A DNA stretch of 30,537 nt from CAZEHO01 sp964511945 (lineage in GTDB: Bacteria; Actinomycetota; Acidimicrobiia; Spongiisociales; UBA11373): the NCBI GenBank assembly GCA_964511945.1, contig CAZEHO010000036.1, positions 1 through 30,537 of the forward strand. The letters are read 5' to 3'. This document shows positions 1 to 7,583 of this stretch, one piece after another. Made by a program: the position numbers and the translations under genes. A model generated the notes under the pieces. That model searched no databases, was not told where the DNA came from, and saw only the letters and a list, made by a program, of their open reading frames with translations. Within the stretch, counting starts at the first letter, position 1; each line of letters begins with the position of its first letter.

Positions 1-2
1 CG

Positions 3-794
3 GCGAAGGTGCTGCTGGCGATGGGGGTCGACCCGGACCGCTCGCTGCTCTACTTCCAGAGCCAGGTTCCCCAGCACAGCGAACTGGCATGGATCCTCGG
101 AACCATCACCGGGACCGGCCAGTTGAACCGCATGACCCAGTTCAAGGACAAGGCCGACAGGGCCGGGTCCAACCTGGGGCTGTACGCCTACCCGGTTCTG
201 ATGGCCGCCGACATCCTGCTGTTCCGGGCGGAGGCGGTGCCGGTGGGGGAGGACCAGAAGCAACACCTCGAGCTCACCCGGGATCTGGCCGAGCGGTTCA
301 ATCACCGCTTCGGTGAGGAGTTCCCGCTGCCCGATCCGATCATCCCCGCGGTCGGGGCCCGGGTCATGTCCCTGCAGGATCCCGGGGCGAAGATGTCGAA
401 GTCGGATCCCGACCCCAACAGCCGGATCCTGATCCTCGACGATCCGGACACGATCCGCCGCAGGCTGCGGCGGGCGGTCACCGACTCGGGTTCCGACGTC
501 CGCCTGGATTGGGAGCACAAGCCCGGGGTATCGAACCTCATCGAGATCCTGTCGCTGTTCGCCGGGCTCAGCGTTGCCGAGATCGAGGCCGAGTACGGGG
601 AGTCGGGATACGGGCGCTTCAAGGACGTCGTCGCCGATGCGGTGATCGAAGGGCTGGCGCCGATGCGGGACCGCTATACGAACCTCGATGACGGCGAGGT
701 GGCCCGACTCATGCAGCGCGGAGCGCTCGACGCCCGAACCCGGGCCGAGGGCTTCCAGCAGGCGGTTCGCAAGCGGGTCGGACTGACCGGATAG
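3..794 (+). CDS. trpS: Tryptophan--tRNA ligase, C-terminal part (5' end outside window)
   Basis: Class I aminoacyl-tRNA synthetase that charges tRNA-Trp in the cytoplasm. The frame is open to the window edge, so the N-terminus with the HIGH-type signature lies outside; the first GTG at 9 is internal. Visible family hallmarks are SRMTQFKDK-like 'NRMTQFKDK', 'YPVLMAADILL', 'VPVGEDQKQHLELTRD', 'GARVMSLQDP' and the ATP-binding loop 'KMSKSDPD'. The 263 visible codons are about three quarters of the usual ~330-residue protein. The gene ends only 26 nt before the stop of the convergent sulfotransferase gene. The identification is secure; only the missing start is uncertain. Confidence 0.96.
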   Translation, partial: AKVLLAMGVDPDRSLLYFQSQVPQHSELAWILGTITGTGQLNRMTQFKDKADRAGSNLGLYAYPVLMAADILLFRAEAVPVGEDQKQHLELTRDLAERFNHRFGEEFPLPDPIIPAVGARVMSLQDPGAKMSKSDPDPNSRILILDDPDTIRRRLRRAVTDSGSDVRLDWEHKPGVSNLIEILSLFAGLSVAEIEAEYGESGYGRFKDVVADAVIEGLAPMRDRYTNLDDGEVARLMQRGALDARTRAEGFQQAVRKRVGLTG

Positions 795-820
795 GTGGTG
801 CTGCGCCGTGCGGCGCAGCA

Positions 821-1516
821 CTACCCCTCGAACGAGTACCCGAACTCGTCGATCTCAGCAGCGAACAACTCCTCGACCTTGCGACGGGTCGCCGCGTCGT
901 AGTACCCGGCGTAGTCCTCCCGCCGGCTCGGATTCCGATGCGGAAGGGGTGGGGGGTCGATGCGAAGCCGGCGGCACACCGCGGTGAAGTCGTCGTTGAG
1001 GGTCTCGAAGCGGCCGATGAAGTCCACGGTGCGGTTCCCGTGCTCGTCGAAGAGCTTGTAGAAGGGATCGGTCACCGGGGCGGTGTGGTTGCGAATCGAG
1101 CGCCGGTACTGGGCTTCGATTTCACCGCGATCGAGTGATCCGGCGAGGTCGGGATCCATCCATACCTCGACGTCCCGGGGCCGCTGCTCCAGCGGCTCGG
1201 AGGCGCAGATGTCGAGGAACTCGGCCAGCGACGGCGGTGCCAGCCACTGCGGGCGTCGACCCCTGCGGAACATGGCGTATGCGGACACGACCCGATCCCA
1301 CGGGTTTCGAACGAACCCGAAGGTGAAGCGGCTCGGGTGGTCCTCGGCACTGACGTAGGGGGTTCCGGAGAGATCGGCCACGTTGAGCGGGTCGACGAGG
1401 ATGTCGAGATCGTGACAGACGGATGCAATCGAGGTCCCGGCACATTTCGGGATCCACAGGAACAAGCCGCCACGGGGCTTGGCACCGGGCAGCAGGGACC
1501 TCAGACGCCGCATCAT
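821..1516 (-). CDS. Sulfotransferase family protein (PAPS-dependent type)
   Basis: About 231 residues. Sulfotransferases move a sulfuryl group from PAPS to a hydroxyl or amine of a carbohydrate, lipid or small molecule; the acceptor cannot be read here. The 5'-phosphosulfate loop is visible as 'FLWIPKCAGTS' (residues 19-29) and the 3'-phosphate-binding segment as 'FGFVRNPWDRVVSAY' (66-80), the arrangement of the Sulfotransfer_2-like families. The frame is open upstream to 1609, but I chose the ATG at 1516 because homology begins just after it, and a TACGCT -10-like box lies 6 nt upstream with no Shine-Dalgarno site, suggesting a leaderless message. A second ATG at 1513 is equally possible. 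It is transcribed divergently from guaB3. There is no signal peptide, so it is probably cytoplasmic. Confidence 0.82.
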   Translation of the reverse strand: MMRRLRSLLPGAKPRGGLFLWIPKCAGTSIASVCHDLDILVDPLNVADLSGTPYVSAEDHPSRFTFGFVRNPWDRVVSAYAMFRRGRRPQWLAPPSLAEFLDICASEPLEQRPRDVEVWMDPDLAGSLDRGEIEAQYRRSIRNHTAPVTDPFYKLFDEHGNRTVDFIGRFETLNDDFTAVCRRLRIDPPPLPHRNPSRREDYAGYYDAATRRKVEELFAAEIDEFGYSFEG

Positions 1517-1522
1517 CAGATG

Positions 1523-1528
1523 AGCGTA
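1523..1528 (-). promoter_or_regulatory. -10-like box (TACGCT) of a probable leaderless sulfotransferase transcript
   Basis: TACGCT on the minus strand lies 6 nt before the ATG at 1516, and no ribosome binding site precedes that ATG. It fits the TANNNT pattern repeated before several genes in this window. No convincing -35 was seen. Confidence 0.4.
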
Positions 1529-1589
1529 CCCCCTCGACCGCGCCCGATTTCGACCCGCTACCGTGATCCGAACGCCGACAGGAGCGCAT

Positions 1590-2747
1590 GTGGACATCGA
1601 TATCGGCATGGGGAAGACCGGGCGCCGCGCCTACGGGTTGGACGACATCGCCATCGTCCCGAGCCGTCGGACCCGTGATCCCGACGACATCGATCTGAGC
1701 TGGGAAATCGACGCCTTCCGGTTCGAGCTTCCGCTGATGGCGTCTGCGATGGACGGTGCGGTGAGCCCGGCCACCGCCGTGCTCGTCGGCCAGTTGGGGG
1801 GCCTTGCAGTGCTCAACCTCGAAGGGCTCTGGACCCGCTACGCCGATCCCGAGCCGCTGTTCGAGGAGATCTCCTCCCTCCCCGCAGCGGAAGCCACCCG
1901 CAGAATGCAAGAGATCTACGCCCGGCCGGTCGATCCGGACCTGTTCGGCCAGCGCATCGCCGAGATGAAGGCGGGCGAGATCGTCACTGCCGCCAGCCTC
2001 ACGCCACAGCGGGTGGAGCGCTACGCCCCGGCGATCCTTGCTGCCGGACTGGACATGCTGGTGATCCAGGGGACCGTGGTGTCGGCCGAACACGTCTCGA
2101 AGACCACCGAGCCCCTCAACCTCAAGGAGTTCATCCGGGACTTCGATCTCCCGGTGATCGTCGGCGGCTGTGCCTCGTACAGCACGGCGCTGCACTTGAT
2201 GCGCACGGGAGCCGCCGGCGTTCTGGTTGGTGTCGGTCCCGGCGCCGCCTGTACGACCCGTGGTGTGCTTGGTATCGGGGTGCCTCAGGCCACCGCTGTC
2301 GCCGACGCGGCGGCGGCCCGGACCCGCCACCTCGAAGAGACCGGCCGCTATGCCCACGTGATCGCCGACGGCGGGATGCGTACGGGCGGGGACATTGCCA
2401 AGGCCATCGCTTGCGGTGCTGATGCGGTGATGCTCGGATCGCCGATCGCGGCGGCCGCCGAAGCGCCCGGCCGAGGCTTTCATTGGGGGATGGCCACCTT
2501 CCATCCGACCCTGCCGCGAGGTACCCGCGTCGAAGTCGGCCGGCTCGGCACGATGGAGGAGATCCTCCTCGGTCCGGCGATCGAGAACGACGGACGGCGC
2601 AACCTATTCGGCGCGCTCCGCACCTCGATGGCCACCACCGGCTACGCCGATGTGAAGGAGTTCCAGCAGGCCGAGGTCATGGTGGCGCCGGCGCTGCAGA
2701 CCGAAGGCAAGGCGCTGCAGAAATCGCAGCGGGTCGGCATGGGGTGA
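1590..2747 (+). CDS. guaB3: GuaB3 family IMP dehydrogenase-related protein
   Basis: 385-residue member of the IMP dehydrogenase/GMP reductase barrel family, GuaB3 subgroup. The N-terminal 'GMGKTGRRAYGLDDIAIVPS' and 'LGGLAVLNLEGLWTRY' are typical of actinobacterial GuaB3. The catalytic loop is 'GPGAACTTRG' with the nucleophile Cys221. The two CBS domains of canonical GuaB (~490 residues) are absent, which explains the short length. The frame is open from GTG 1563, but I chose GTG 1590 because AGGAG at 1580-1584 sits 5 nt upstream and homology starts there. The gene ends 4 nt before guaA, so the pair probably forms an operon supplying GMP from IMP. Whether GuaB3 itself performs the IMP to XMP step in this organism is inferred from family and neighbour, not visible in the sequence. 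Confidence 0.9.
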   Translation: MDIDIGMGKTGRRAYGLDDIAIVPSRRTRDPDDIDLSWEIDAFRFELPLMASAMDGAVSPATAVLVGQLGGLAVLNLEGLWTRYADPEPLFEEISSLPAAEATRRMQEIYARPVDPDLFGQRIAEMKAGEIVTAASLTPQRVERYAPAILAAGLDMLVIQGTVVSAEHVSKTTEPLNLKEFIRDFDLPVIVGGCASYSTALHLMRTGAAGVLVGVGPGAACTTRGVLGIGVPQATAVADAAAARTRHLEETGRYAHVIADGGMRTGGDIAKAIACGADAVMLGSPIAAAAEAPGRGFHWGMATFHPTLPRGTRVEVGRLGTMEEILLGPAIENDGRRNLFGALRTSMATTGYADVKEFQQAEVMVAPALQTEGKALQKSQRVGMG

Positions 2748-2751
2748 GGCT

Positions 2752-4290
2752 GTGACCGAGCCCAGCGACCGGGTCCTCGTCGTCGATTTCGGTGCGCAGT
2801 ATGCCCAGCTGATCGCACGGAGGGTGCGCGAAGCGCACGTCTTCAGCCGGATCGTTCCGCGCGACATCACCGCAGCCGAGATCAAGGAGATGTCGCCGAC
2901 CGGCATCATCCTGTCGGGTGGTCCGGCGTCGGTGTACGCCGAGGATGCCTACAGGATCGACTCCGGGATCCTCGACCTGGGCGTGCCGATCCTGGGGATC
3001 TGCTACGGACACCAGGTCATGGCGCACACCCTCGGCGGTGAGGTGACCCGCTCGGATACGGCCGAGTACGGCAAGACCGAGATGCGGGTCAAAGATCCGG
3101 GCCGCCTGCTGCGCGATCTACCCGATCGCCAGACCGTGTGGATGAGCCATCGGGACGCCGTCACCTCGGCACCGCCCGGGTTCCGGGTGGCGGCCTCGAC
3201 GTCGGAATCTCCGGTTGCCGCGATGGAGCACCCTGAGCGCAGGTTGTGCGGTGTTCAATTCCACCCGGAGGTAGCGCATACCCCGCGCGGCCAGGAGATC
3301 CTCAAGCGATTCCTCTACGACGTGTGCGGCGCTCGCCCCACCTGGACCCACCATTCGATCATCGAGCAATCGGTGGCTGCGATCCGCCGCCAGGTGGGGG
3401 ATGCGAAGGTCATCTGCGGTCTCTCCGGCGGTGTCGACTCTTCGGTGGCGGCTGCGCTGGTCCACGAGGCAATCGGTGATCAGCTCACCTGCGTGTTCAT
3501 CGACCACGGCCTGCTCCGGGCCGACGAGGCGGAACAGGTAGTCGAAACGTTCCGGGCACATTTCGACGTCAATTTGGTGCACGTCGACGCTGCCGATCGG
3601 TTCATCGGTGCCCTCGACGGGGTCACCGAACCCGAGCAGAAGCGCAAGATCATCGGTGAAACCTTCATCAGGACCTTTGAGGAAGTCGCGGCGGACCACA
3701 GCGACGCCGGATTCCTGGTGCAGGGGACGCTCTACCCGGATGTGATCGAGTCGGGCACCAAGGACGCCGCCAAGATCAAGAGCCATCACAACGTCGGAGG
3801 ATTGCCGGACGACATGCAGTTCGATCTCGTGGAGCCGTTGCGCGACCTGTTCAAGGACGAGGTCCGGGCGATCGGCGAGGAACTGGGGCTGCCCGAGGAG
3901 ATGGTCTGGCGCCATCCCTTCCCGGGTCCCGGTCTGGCGGTGCGCATCATCGGTGAGATCACCCGGGAGCGCCTCGAGATTCTCCGGGCGGCGGATGCCA
4001 TCGTGAGGGAGGAACTGCGCCGGGCCGGTCTGCAGCGGGAGATCTGGCAGGCGTTCGGCGTGCTCATCGGGGTCCGCAGTGTCGGCGTTCAGGGCGACGA
4101 GCGGACCTACGCCCATCCCCTGATCGTTCGAGCCGTCACCAGTGAGGATGCGATGACGGCAGATTGGGCCCGGATCCCCTACGACGTGCTGGAGCTGATC
4201 TCGTCGCGGGTGATGAACGAGGTCGCCGGGATCAATCGGGTCGCCTACGACATTTCGTCGAAACCTCCGGCCACGATCGAGTGGGAGTAG
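2752..4290 (+). CDS. guaA: GMP synthase (glutamine-hydrolysing)
   Basis: 512 residues, the normal length. It converts XMP to GMP using ATP and glutamine. The N-terminal class I glutamine amidotransferase domain has the nucleophile Cys84 in 'GICYGHQ' and the His171/Glu173 pair in 'GVQFHPEV'. The ATP pyrophosphatase domain has the PP-loop 'SGGVDS' (225-230). The C-terminal dimerisation domain ends in the family-typical 'DISSKPPATIEWE'. The GTG start follows the guaB3 stop by 4 nt, so the two are almost certainly co-transcribed and translation may be coupled. A hairpin follows the stop codon. Confidence 0.98.
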   Translation: MTEPSDRVLVVDFGAQYAQLIARRVREAHVFSRIVPRDITAAEIKEMSPTGIILSGGPASVYAEDAYRIDSGILDLGVPILGICYGHQVMAHTLGGEVTRSDTAEYGKTEMRVKDPGRLLRDLPDRQTVWMSHRDAVTSAPPGFRVAASTSESPVAAMEHPERRLCGVQFHPEVAHTPRGQEILKRFLYDVCGARPTWTHHSIIEQSVAAIRRQVGDAKVICGLSGGVDSSVAAALVHEAIGDQLTCVFIDHGLLRADEAEQVVETFRAHFDVNLVHVDAADRFIGALDGVTEPEQKRKIIGETFIRTFEEVAADHSDAGFLVQGTLYPDVIESGTKDAAKIKSHHNVGGLPDDMQFDLVEPLRDLFKDEVRAIGEELGLPEEMVWRHPFPGPGLAVRIIGEITRERLEILRAADAIVREELRRAGLQREIWQAFGVLIGVRSVGVQGDERTYAHPLIVRAVTSEDAMTADWARIPYDVLELISSRVMNEVAGINRVAYDISSKPPATIEWE

Positions 4291-4312
4291 CTCCCCGAGC
4301 GAATCTCGGGAG
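4291..4312 (+). terminator. Short hairpin after guaA
   Basis: CTCCCCGAG and CTCGGGAG pair around a CGAAT loop with one bulged C, immediately after the guaA stop. There is no T-run, so termination is only a suggestion. Confidence 0.4.
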
Positions 4313-4408
4313 CAGGGGGTAGGGAATGGACAGTAGGAAGTAGACGGAACGCCGCGCTGCGCTGCTGGCTGCGGCTTATTGCCTGCCGCCTGCCGCCTGC
4401 TGCCTCGT
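4312..4408. repeat. Degenerate heptanucleotide repeat tract (locus A)
   Basis: The intergenic DNA between guaA and the CheA-like gene can be read in 7-nt steps: GCAGGGG, GTAGGGA, ATGGACA, GTAGGAA, GTAGACG from 4312, and GCCTGCC, GCCTGCC, GCCTGCT, GCCTCGT from 4381. It is one of five loci with 7-nt periodicity in this window. I see no gene in it. Confidence 0.55.
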
Positions 4409-4468
4409 GAACTCTCAAGCACTCCGGTCACTTGGTCGATACCTCTTACGACCGGTCAGGAGTGCGAG

Positions 4469-6562
4469 TTGGGCTTGCCCATCAGCGAAGACGCAGAGCT
4501 GCGCGAACTGTTCCGCGGAGAGGTGTTCGAACGAGCGGGTGTGCTCGTCGAGGGCGCCCGCGCCTTCGCGGCCGGCGATGCAGCCGAGGGCCTGGCCCAC
4601 GATCTCTACCGCGAGGGCCACACCATCAAGGGCACCGGCCGCATGATGGGATTCATCGCCATCTCTTCCGCCGGCAAGCTGCTCGAGGACACGTGGCGGT
4701 CCGTCGACGAGGGCGACCGCGAGATCGATCCCGAGCTTGCCGGGCTTCTCGGAGCCGTCGCCGCCGAGTTCGAAGCGGCGCTGGATGCCGATCCGGAGAC
4801 CGGAACACCTGAGCTGGCCGAGGCAGCGACCGCGCTGCAGGTACACATCGCCGGTGAGGCACATCCGACCGGCAACGGTGAACACCGGCCCGCCTCGGAC
4901 ACGCCGGAGACCCTGCAGACGGCGGGATCGATGATGGAGAGCGCCGACCTCGGCGGACTGCTCGGTGCGATCGACGACTGGGCGTTCGGCGAGAACGTCC
5001 GGGTCAATGCCTCGAACCTGTTCACGTTCATCAACGCCATCAGCGCGCTGCGGGTGGAGTCCGAAGCGCTGAGTGAGGCCGCCGCTGCAGTCCGGGTCGC
5101 GATCGGTGATCCGGACGAATTCGATGAGCATCTCGAGCAACTCACAACACTGGCGATGTCGACCGAAAAGACCATCGTGCAGCTGCAGCAGGATGCGGTA
5201 GATCTGGCGGCGGCACCCATCAGCGAGATCACCAACACCTTTCCCCAACTACTTCGCTACATCGCCCGCAAGAGCGGCAAAGACATTCGCTTCGAGCTCA
5301 TCGGTGACCACCACGCGGTCGACCGGCAGATCCTCGAACGGCTCTCGGATCCGCTCCGCCTCCTGCTGGTCAACGCCGTCCACCACGGCATCGAGCCCAA
5401 GAGCGAGCGAGTGGCCCTCGGCAAGGAGACGACCGGGACCGTCACCCTGTCGTTTGCGGTGCAGGACCACCGGCTCCACGTCGAGATCGAGGACGACGGC
5501 CGCGGGATCGACTGGAGCAAGGTCGAGGCCAGTGCGCGCCGGCGTGGCCTGCTGGAGCCGGATGCCGAGGCCGACAACGAAGCCCTCTATGCACTGCTGC
5601 TGTCCGAGCACTTCTCGACGTTGCCGCCCGGGGAATTGGTCGGCGATGGTGATGGGCTGTCGACGGTGTCCCAAGCCGTCGAGTCGGTCCACGGCACCCT
5701 GCGGCTGGAGACCGAACTGGGCCGGGGGACGAAGGTTTCCCTGGTGGTGCCCACCTCGAGGGCATTGCAGGGCGCGGTCTTGATCACGGCTGCCGGACAG
5801 ACCTGGGGCATACCGGCCATCGCCGTTCTGGCCCGCCAACCGTTCGATGCAGCCGCCCAGACCGGCCCGTCGGACTCATGGACGCTGCCCTGGGAGGGCG
5901 GGACGATCCCGGCGATTCCCTTCGCCGATGCAGTCGGCCTCGTCGAAACGGAGCCACCTACCAGGGCGCTGGTGGTCTCGCACCCGGCCGGTCCGGTGGC
6001 CTTCCTCGTTGCTTCGGAGATCGGGCGCCGCCAGGTGGCGGCCCGGGAAGTCGGACCGGTGCTCAGCGGTGTGCCACACCTGACCGGTGCCGCGCTGCTC
6101 GGCGGCGGCAACATCGTGGTCCTTGTCGATCCGGCCCGGCTGGTGGAACGCGCCCGCCTGGTGTCGTCGGGAGAGGTCGGGCCCCGGCCCCGGGTGCTGG
6201 TCGTGGATGACTCCCAGGGTGCGCGCCAGGTTGTGGGTGGCGCCCTCGGTTCGGCCGGATTCGAGGTCGACCTCGCCGGCTCCGCCGACGAAGCGCTGGC
6301 GATCATCGGTAGGGAGCAGTTCGACGCTCTCGTGCTCGACTTCGTGCTGCCGACGATGGACGGTGCCGCGCTGGTCAGGAAGGTCCGGGAACTCGGCGTC
6401 GAGGCGCCGATCGTGGTGCTTTCCGGCCTCGCCACCGAAGGTGACAAGGCACGGGCCCTCGCCGCCGGTGCCGATGCCTGTCTCGACAAGGACGATGTCC
6501 GCAAGGGTGCGCTTGCTGCGGCGCTGCGCAGCTTGCTGGCCCGCCAGGAGAAGACGGGATGA
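4469..6562 (+). CDS. CheA-like hybrid histidine kinase (Hpt - kinase - CheW-like - receiver)
   Basis: 697 residues. An N-terminal Hpt domain carries the probable phospho-acceptor His51 ('GHTIKGTGRMMGF'). A dimerisation helix and a CheA-type ATPase follow ('NAVHHGIEP' N-box, 'DDGRGID', 'GDGDGLSTV'), then a CheW-like P5 region and a C-terminal receiver with phospho-acceptor Asp624 ('LVLDFVLPTMDG'), the acidic pair 'VVDDS' and Lys in 'CLDKDD'. The frame is open from 4379; I chose TTG 4469 because AGGAG (4458-4462) lies 6 nt before it and the Hpt fold begins right after. It overlaps the next response regulator by 4 nt (ATGA), so the two are coupled. No methyl-accepting receptor, CheR, CheB or flagellar gene is nearby; a role in pilus, surface or developmental control rather than chemotaxis is an inference. 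Confidence 0.9.
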   Translation: MGLPISEDAELRELFRGEVFERAGVLVEGARAFAAGDAAEGLAHDLYREGHTIKGTGRMMGFIAISSAGKLLEDTWRSVDEGDREIDPELAGLLGAVAAEFEAALDADPETGTPELAEAATALQVHIAGEAHPTGNGEHRPASDTPETLQTAGSMMESADLGGLLGAIDDWAFGENVRVNASNLFTFINAISALRVESEALSEAAAAVRVAIGDPDEFDEHLEQLTTLAMSTEKTIVQLQQDAVDLAAAPISEITNTFPQLLRYIARKSGKDIRFELIGDHHAVDRQILERLSDPLRLLLVNAVHHGIEPKSERVALGKETTGTVTLSFAVQDHRLHVEIEDDGRGIDWSKVEASARRRGLLEPDAEADNEALYALLLSEHFSTLPPGELVGDGDGLSTVSQAVESVHGTLRLETELGRGTKVSLVVPTSRALQGAVLITAAGQTWGIPAIAVLARQPFDAAAQTGPSDSWTLPWEGGTIPAIPFADAVGLVETEPPTRALVVSHPAGPVAFLVASEIGRRQVAAREVGPVLSGVPHLTGAALLGGGNIVVLVDPARLVERARLVSSGEVGPRPRVLVVDDSQGARQVVGGALGSAGFEVDLAGSADEALAIIGREQFDALVLDFVLPTMDGAALVRKVRELGVEAPIVVLSGLATEGDKARALAAGADACLDKDDVRKGALAAALRSLLARQEKTG

Positions 6563-7509
6563 GGGTCCTCTTCGCCGACGACAGCCCGACCATCCGAGCT
6601 GCGGTCGCCGATGTCCTCCACGAGGCGGGGCACGAGGTGACTCTGGTGGTGGATGGTGTCGAAGCGGTTGAGTCGTTCTTCGCCGATCCACCGGATCTCG
6701 TCCTGCTCGATCTATACATGCCGCGCCTGACCGGATGGGTGGCATGCCGGCTCATCAAGGACGATCCGCTCGGTGACCGGATTCCGGTTCTCGTCATCAC
6801 CGGGATGGACGGTTCCGAGGATCGCTTCTGGGCCGAGGAGTCCGGTGCAGATGCCTTCCTCAAGAAGGATCAAATCGGTACCGGTCTGGTCGCCAAGATC
6901 CACGCGCTCTCGGCAAGCCGGGCGCTTTCCGAACTCTCGGGTCAGGCCGGCCTGCCGCAGCCGCACGAACCGCCGGATGTACTGGCCCGGGTCTGTGATG
7001 TCCTTGATCGGAAGCTGTTCGATGCGACCGTGGTGAACGAGATCACCGCTATCGGCATCCGGGAGATGGAGCCGGAAGCTGCCACGGTGCAGATGCTCGA
7101 TTCACTCCGGCGCCTGGTCGCCTATGACGTCGGAGCGTTCGTCACGGTGAGCGGCATGGCGGTCACGGTGCAGTTGGCGCGCCGCATTCCGCAGCAGGGT
7201 TTTGACGCCTTCGCCACCATCGTGATGCGCCACTTCAACCAGTTGGCGGATGCCGCACTGTCGATCGAGGACCTGGCAGTGTCTGTGGTGGGCAGCGGTG
7301 AGGTGGACGACGGTTCCGGGGAGATCGAGTGGCAGTCGGTGCATATGCAGCCGCTGGTTGCCAAGGGCAAGCTGATCGGACTGGTCTGTCTCGCCGCCGC
7401 CGCTCCGGGGATCTTCGAGGGCACCGCACACCGCACACTGCGGACCGCGGGCCCGGCACTGGCGTCGGTGGTCGACGGTTCGGTGCGTTCCGCAGCCCTG
7501 GCCTGCTGA
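6559..7509 (+). CDS. Response regulator: receiver plus GAF-like domain
   Basis: 316 residues. The receiver domain (about 1-122) has Asp7/Asp8, phospho-acceptor Asp51 in 'LVLLDLYMPRLTG', Thr in 'LVITG' and Lys in 'FLKKD'. The remaining ~190 residues have no helix-turn-helix, GGDEF, HD-GYP or kinase signature. The segment about 150-310 (alternating strands, 'LVAKGKLIGLVCLAAAAPGI') resembles a GAF-like sensor fold, so output may be by protein-protein or ligand interaction rather than DNA binding. The ATG overlaps the stop of the CheA-like kinase (ATGA), the strongest evidence that this is its partner. The GAF assignment is by eye and moderate; the receiver is certain. Confidence 0.85.
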   Translation: MRVLFADDSPTIRAAVADVLHEAGHEVTLVVDGVEAVESFFADPPDLVLLDLYMPRLTGWVACRLIKDDPLGDRIPVLVITGMDGSEDRFWAEESGADAFLKKDQIGTGLVAKIHALSASRALSELSGQAGLPQPHEPPDVLARVCDVLDRKLFDATVVNEITAIGIREMEPEAATVQMLDSLRRLVAYDVGAFVTVSGMAVTVQLARRIPQQGFDAFATIVMRHFNQLADAALSIEDLAVSVVGSGEVDDGSGEIEWQSVHMQPLVAKGKLIGLVCLAAAAPGIFEGTAHRTLRTAGPALASVVDGSVRSAALAC

Positions 7510-7569
7510 GTCCCCGGCGCAGTCCGCCGGGTGAATCACACCCTTCGGATTCGGATATCCGTGCCCGGG

Positions 7570-7575
7570 TACACT
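7570..7575 (+). promoter_or_regulatory. -10-like box (TACACT) of a probable leaderless pcrA transcript
   Basis: TACACT is followed by 8 nt and then the GTG start at 7584, with no Shine-Dalgarno site in between. It matches the TANNNT-N8-start arrangement seen before udk, purH and the SenX3-like gene. Confidence 0.5.
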
Positions 7576-7583
7576 CGCCGTCC

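Noticed and set aside
1122..2504. 460-codon open frame on the minus strand opposite guaB3
   Set aside because: It lies antisense to a clearly conserved gene and shows only high-GC shadow composition (Arg, Gly, His rich) with no family motif.
4362..4375. Shared 13-mer GCTGCTGGCTGCG with the 3' part of the aldolase gene (19200-19212)
   Set aside because: It is short, low in complexity, and one copy is inside coding sequence; chance is sufficient.
3118..4431. 437-codon minus-strand frame opposite guaA
   Set aside because: Shadow of guaA; no domain, no ribosome site, unusual amino-acid composition.
5587..6633. 348-codon minus-strand frame opposite the CheA-like kinase
   Set aside because: Ser/Arg/Pro-rich shadow without motifs.
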